A DNA stretch of 5,455 nucleotides, taken from an uncultured Actinomycetes bacterium. Its GTDB lineage: Bacteria > Actinomycetota > Actinomycetes > Nanopelagicales > Nanopelagicaceae. How positions within the stretch are numbered: the first letter of the stretch is position 1; every line of letters starts with the position of its first letter. Below are positions 4,761 through 5,455 of the stretch, one piece after another. Position numbers and translations under genes: made by a program. Below the pieces are notes generated by a model, which saw only the letters and a program-made list of their open reading frames with translations, was not told the origin of the DNA and made no database searches. Where the stretch lies: the NCBI GenBank assembly GCA_903916775.1, contig CAIWXY010000233.1:1-5455 (forward strand). Reading direction: 5' to 3'.

Positions 4761-5455
4761 ATGAACATTTCAACTGGTGAGCGAGTGGCAGAACTACTTG
4801 TCGCATGCGCTGGCATTGAGGTTCTTCGTGAATTAGTGGAGATAGATCCGAACAATTTACCAAGTTCGGCCAGGGTTGATTATTTGAGCGCTCTCGAAAA
4901 ACAGAGTGGCTGGCTTCAGGCGATCATGCAACGTGCAATTGTTGCGGTTGCTGGAGATGAAGCTACTGAGTCCACCGACAGCTATTCCAAAGTGGATGAA
5001 GCCCAACGGGAAGAGGTTGCAACGGCGCTGCGGCTTTCGGGAAATACTGCACAGGTGCGCATTGATGTTGCGCGTACATTGACTCAGCATTTACCCGAGA
5101 CATGCGCTGCGTTGGCAAGCGGTGAAATCTCTGCCGCACAAGCGACCGTCATCGCACGCGAAAGCGCGGAGATCATTCGTCATGGTCTTGGAGATCACGA
5201 GCTGCGCTCTCTCGAGCTGAACGCGATTGCGCACTCAGAGTTTCATACCCCAGCCCAGGTTGCCAACAAGATGCGCTCACTCATCGCAAAGATTGCACCT
5301 CTGCAATTTGAGGAGGTTGCACGATCGGCACATGAGGGACGAATGGTCTGCATGTATCCGCAACCACACGGAATGGCGCAGATAGTTGCACTCTTGCCGG
5401 CCGCAGAGGCACAAACAGTGATGCTTGCGATCGATAAATTGGCTAGAAAAAATCA
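4761..5455 (+). CDS. DUF222 / 13E12-repeat family protein, 3' end cut by window edge
   Basis: The frame is open from 4719 to the window end; from the ATG at 4761 it gives 231 residues and no stop. The central part fits DUF222: EEVATALRLSGNTAQVRIDV (84-103), LPETCAALASGEIS (111-124) and, near the right edge, a stretch with PHGMAQIVALLPAAEAQTVM (202-221), the family's usual DGMA-like segment. Most of the chain looks helical. Members are widespread in Actinobacteria, often in many copies, and most end in an HNH nuclease domain; that region would lie beyond the window, so nuclease activity cannot be claimed. Cellular role is unknown for the family. The start is chosen because a -10-like CATAAT sits 6 nt upstream (leaderless); an in-frame ATG at 4722 would add 13 residues (MPAIVSRSQHNPD) but has neither a ribosome-binding site nor a suitable -10. 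Nothing ties it to the genes on its left. Confidence 0.85.
   Translation, partial: MNISTGERVAELLVACAGIEVLRELVEIDPNNLPSSARVDYLSALEKQSGWLQAIMQRAIVAVAGDEATESTDSYSKVDEAQREEVATALRLSGNTAQVRIDVARTLTQHLPETCAALASGEISAAQATVIARESAEIIRHGLGDHELRSLELNAIAHSEFHTPAQVANKMRSLIAKIAPLQFEEVARSAHEGRMVCMYPQPHGMAQIVALLPAAEAQTVMLAIDKLARKN

Noticed and set aside
4857..5090. 77-residue - strand frame opposite the DUF222 gene
   Set aside because: The opposite strand carries recognisable DUF222 sequence through this stretch; the minus frame has no support.

Overview
This window looks like ordinary chromosome from an actinobacterium of moderate GC content. The evidence is a 13E12/DUF222-type gene at the right end (a family concentrated in Actinobacteria), an actinobacterial-style pirin, and the three-gene (split alpha) form of proton-translocating transhydrogenase. 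Composition is balanced rather than GC-rich, and all five stop codons in the window are TAA. That would fit a low- to mid-GC lineage such as freshwater planktonic Actinobacteria, but the taxonomic guess is inference. All supported genes are on the + strand.

Layout. Positions 1-2313 are the distal part of a pnt operon: the C-terminal half of pntA1 (NAD(H)-binding domain I, cut by the left window edge), complete pntA2 (three-helix membrane part) and complete pntB (membrane domain II plus NADP(H)-binding domain III). Gaps are 12 nt and then a 1-nt stop/start overlap (TAATG). A 102-bp spacer follows, with a candidate -10 box and an 18-bp near-palindrome, then a pirin gene (2416-3453). A 120-bp, very AT-rich spacer leads to an Old Yellow Enzyme family flavin oxidoreductase of the YqjM class (3574-4641). 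A 119-bp spacer leads to the start of a DUF222-family protein (4761 to the right edge), which is open to the end of the window and has no stop inside it.

How the genes may work together. Transhydrogenase uses the proton gradient to make NADPH from NADH. YqjM-type ene-reductases use NAD(P)H to reduce electrophilic alkenes and quinones, and pirins are iron-binding cupins linked to redox sensing or quercetinase-like activity. A redox/electrophile theme for pirin plus ene-reductase is reasonable, but it rests on adjacency and family knowledge. The DUF222 gene appears unrelated.

I see no RNA gene, CRISPR array, insertion sequence, prophage or convincingly novel system. The observations most worth checking are regulatory: a TTGAA-N2-TTCAA palindrome next to the putative pirin start site with a second perfect copy early in the ene-reductase gene, a separate palindrome in the AT-rich spacer, and an apparently leaderless start for the DUF222 gene.
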